Source of the DNA: Clostridiales bacterium
GTDB taxonomy: Bacteria; Bacillota; Clostridia; Oscillospirales; Oscillospiraceae
Assembly (NCBI GenBank): GCA_029267755.1
Contig: JAJUHS010000010.1
Span: 1-32,841 of the forward strand
DNA length: 32,841 nucleotides
Reading direction: 5' to 3'
Of the stretch, positions 31,381-32,841 are shown piece by piece. The notes beneath the pieces were generated by a model. It saw only the letters and a list, made by a program, of their open reading frames with translations, searched no databases and had not been told where the DNA came from. The position numbers were made by a program, and so were the translations under genes. The first letter of the stretch is position 1, and each line of letters begins with the position of its first letter.

Positions 31381-32289
31381 TTATAGAAATATCGAAAATA
31401 CAGGAATAGTAAAAAGGCTCAAAATAGTAGACAAACAAACATTTTTCGAAGCAAGCTCCGCATCGGCATCATACTTTAGCGCAAGCACCGCTGTCGAGGA
31501 GCCCACAGGCATTCCCGTCAGGATAACTGCCGTTGCCATTCTCATCCTGTCAAACCCGATAAGCTTTAAAGCGGCAAACACAACCGCTGGTAAAATAACA
31601 AGTCTTACAGCAGAAGCATAGAAGCTGTCAAGGCAAAATATCGATTTTAAGTCTATATCGGCAAGAATCGTCCCCACAATAATAAGCGACAAAGGCATTG
31701 AGCACTCACCTATTCTTTCAAGCGATGAATCAAAGAATTGCGGCAGATCTATTTTCAGCAGCATTCGCGCAGTCCCGAGGAAGAGCGCAATGATACACGG
31801 GTTGAGAAGAACGCTTTTTATCTTCGTTTTCATGTCAGTGTCAGTGAAGAGTGAAATGCCTGCGCTCCACATAAAAAAGCGGTTTGGCACGGTAAAAATT
31901 GTTGCAAGCAAGACTCCTGCGTCCCCGAAAGCGCTCTTAATTACAGGCAGCCCTGCAAAAACCGAATTTGGTATCAGTGTGCCGTACTGAAGTATTTTCC
32001 TTTTGGAAGCGGGATACATTTTAAATATAATCTTACCAAGAATATAAGAAAAAACGCAGACAGCCGTGGATACAAACAGCATAACGGAAGCCGAAAGTAT
32101 CTGCTGTAGTGCCAAGTCCTGATTGAAGGAATCGAAGATCATACAGGGCAGAAGGACAAGCATGATGATATCCGTGAGTTCCTTAACCGTCTTAGAAGAA
32201 ATCAGCTTAAGCCTACGAATAAGATAACCTGTAAGTAAAAACAAGAATAAGCTTGCCTGAATGCTGGCCATTAAATAAAAATTACTCAT
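31381..32289 (-). CDS. AEC (auxin efflux carrier)-family transporter
   Basis: 302 residues from the ATG at 32289 (gggg 6 nt upstream); an in-frame TTG at 32334 has no ribosome site. About ten membrane segments in two halves. Typical features are LLPCMIFDSF in the first half and the last-half GMPVGSSTAVLALKYDAD with LSTILSLFTIPVF at the end. Bacterial AEC proteins carry organic acids such as malate or malonate, or other anions; the substrate is unknown. It lies 63 nt ahead of the DUF362 gene in the same direction. Confidence 0.9.
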   Translation of the reverse strand: MSNFYLMASIQASLFLFLLTGYLIRRLKLISSKTVKELTDIIMLVLLPCMIFDSFNQDLALQQILSASVMLFVSTAVCVFSYILGKIIFKMYPASKRKILQYGTLIPNSVFAGLPVIKSAFGDAGVLLATIFTVPNRFFMWSAGISLFTDTDMKTKIKSVLLNPCIIALFLGTARMLLKIDLPQFFDSSLERIGECSMPLSLIIVGTILADIDLKSIFCLDSFYASAVRLVILPAVVFAALKLIGFDRMRMATAVILTGMPVGSSTAVLALKYDADAELASKNVCLSTILSLFTIPVFSIFL

Positions 32290-32320
32290 TATAAACCCCG
32301 AATCGATTATAAAGAACTCA

Positions 32321-32353
32321 AGCTGCTTAGCCAAGGCTTATAGCTAAGCAGCT
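32321..32353 (-). terminator. Stem-loop between DUF3237 and AEC genes
   Basis: Perfect 11-bp stem (agctgcttagc 32321-32331 and its complement 32343-32353) with an 11-nt loop. On the minus strand it is followed by tgagttcttt rather than a clean T run, so it may attenuate rather than fully end transcription. Confidence 0.5.
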
Positions 32354-32379
32354 TTTATGTTTAAACACATACGGTCACT

Positions 32380-32796
32380 TTACTCCGCATTTGTTTCAAA
32401 GAATCTGATTACAAGCCCGTTTTCGTCGCGGTTTCCTTCGCCGCGGAATTTATTGCTGTGCAGATATGGAGCGAGTGCCTTGCTGTCCGTGTAAAATGTC
32501 GGTATCGTTTTGAACGGCTTTGGAGCGTCGATGTGGAAAAAGCCGTTATTCTCGATATATATTCTGCACTTTTCTCCCGTATGGTCGAAGCCCTCCATCA
32601 TATACCTTGCGGACATATGCTTAATGCCGTTCACGTCTATGAGCTGAGTATCCACGCCGCCCGGAAGAATCTTGCCGTTAAATATTTCGCCAGAAACAGT
32701 ACCTTTAAATGTTATCATGTTTATCGTTCCGGCAGGCCCGTTCAGCTGCATTCTTTCATCAATGTCCACAAATACTTCCATTATCAGCTTATCCAT
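32380..32796 (-). CDS. DUF3237 family protein
   Basis: 138 residues. The pattern fits DUF3237 (PF11578): N-terminal VDIDERMQLNGPAG, then GTVSGEIFNGKILPGGVDTQLI, ARYMMEG and a C-terminal ENGLVIRFFE. Lipocalin-like beta-barrel folds are reported for the family; the function is unknown. ggagag lies 8 nt before the ATG. It is the first gene of the DUF3237-AEC-DUF362 set within the window; the promoter probably lies near or beyond the right edge. Confidence 0.82.
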   Translation of the reverse strand: MDKLIMEVFVDIDERMQLNGPAGTINMITFKGTVSGEIFNGKILPGGVDTQLIDVNGIKHMSARYMMEGFDHTGEKCRIYIENNGFFHIDAPKPFKTIPTFYTDSKALAPYLHSNKFRGEGNRDENGLVIRFFETNAE

Positions 32797-32841
32797 ATTG
32801 CACTCTCCAAGTTTTAATTGTGTTAGTCTGCTTCATCATTA

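Noticed and set aside
1-32841. tRNA, rRNA, CRISPR array, transposase, phage or toxin-antitoxin genes
   Set aside because: I looked for tRNA-like cloverleaves, regularly spaced repeats and typical protein motifs and found none I could support.

Overview
The window looks like chromosomal DNA of an anaerobic, endospore-forming member of the Clostridia (Firmicutes). The evidence is a cotJ spore-coat operon, a spore-photoproduct-lyase-family radical SAM protein, strong GGAGG-type ribosome binding sites before nearly every gene, sigma-A-like promoters, a thiolase of the clostridial acetyl-CoA acetyltransferase type, and many TRAP and ABC transport genes. I see no tRNA, rRNA, CRISPR array, transposase or phage gene.

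Layout, left to right. Bases 1-2981 hold the 3' part of a very large signalling protein (helical repeats, GAF, GGDEF) whose start lies off the window. Bases 3076-10006 are a minus-strand catabolic block: an FAD-dependent oxidoreductase, two paralogous cupins, a complete TRAP transporter (dctQ-dctM-dctP) and a D-2-hydroxyacid dehydrogenase. The dehydrogenase has its own promoter, overlapped by a perfect 35-bp palindrome. Bases 10297-11661 encode a MATE efflux pump. Bases 11817-16218 are a plus-strand unit: promoter, probable molybdenum-cofactor (Moco) riboswitch with a terminator, a fusion of a MobA-like nucleotidyltransferase to a kinase-like domain, and a FecCD-type ABC importer (permease, ATPase, binding lipoprotein). 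Then follow a thiolase (minus), a small cupin (plus) and a PucR-type regulator (plus). The regulator converges on a second TRAP operon with the unusual order dctM-dctP-dctQ (20103-23107).

Bases 23500-28176 form a likely regulon: NhaC-type antiporter, RidA, MalY-type C-S lyase and a DUF169 protein, with a MarR regulator upstream. Three copies of a GTTWAnnnGCWAAAC-like motif lie in the two promoter regions. The chemistry fits together: MalY beta-elimination releases 2-aminoacrylate, which RidA hydrolyses. Bases 28353-30267 are sporulation-related: an SPL-family radical SAM protein with Ser where the hydrogen-donor Cys is expected, then cotJA, cotJB and a cotJC cut off after about 62 residues. 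The cut lies against a DUF362 / AEC transporter / DUF3237 minus-strand gene set, which suggests a rearrangement or insertion.

The observations most worth following are the MobA-kinase fusion under a Moco-type riboswitch, the truncated cotJC junction, the oxidoreductase plus twin-cupin TRAP operon, the SPL-like protein lacking its key cysteine, and the putative MarR operators. Family assignments come from recognised motifs read by eye; no database search was run.
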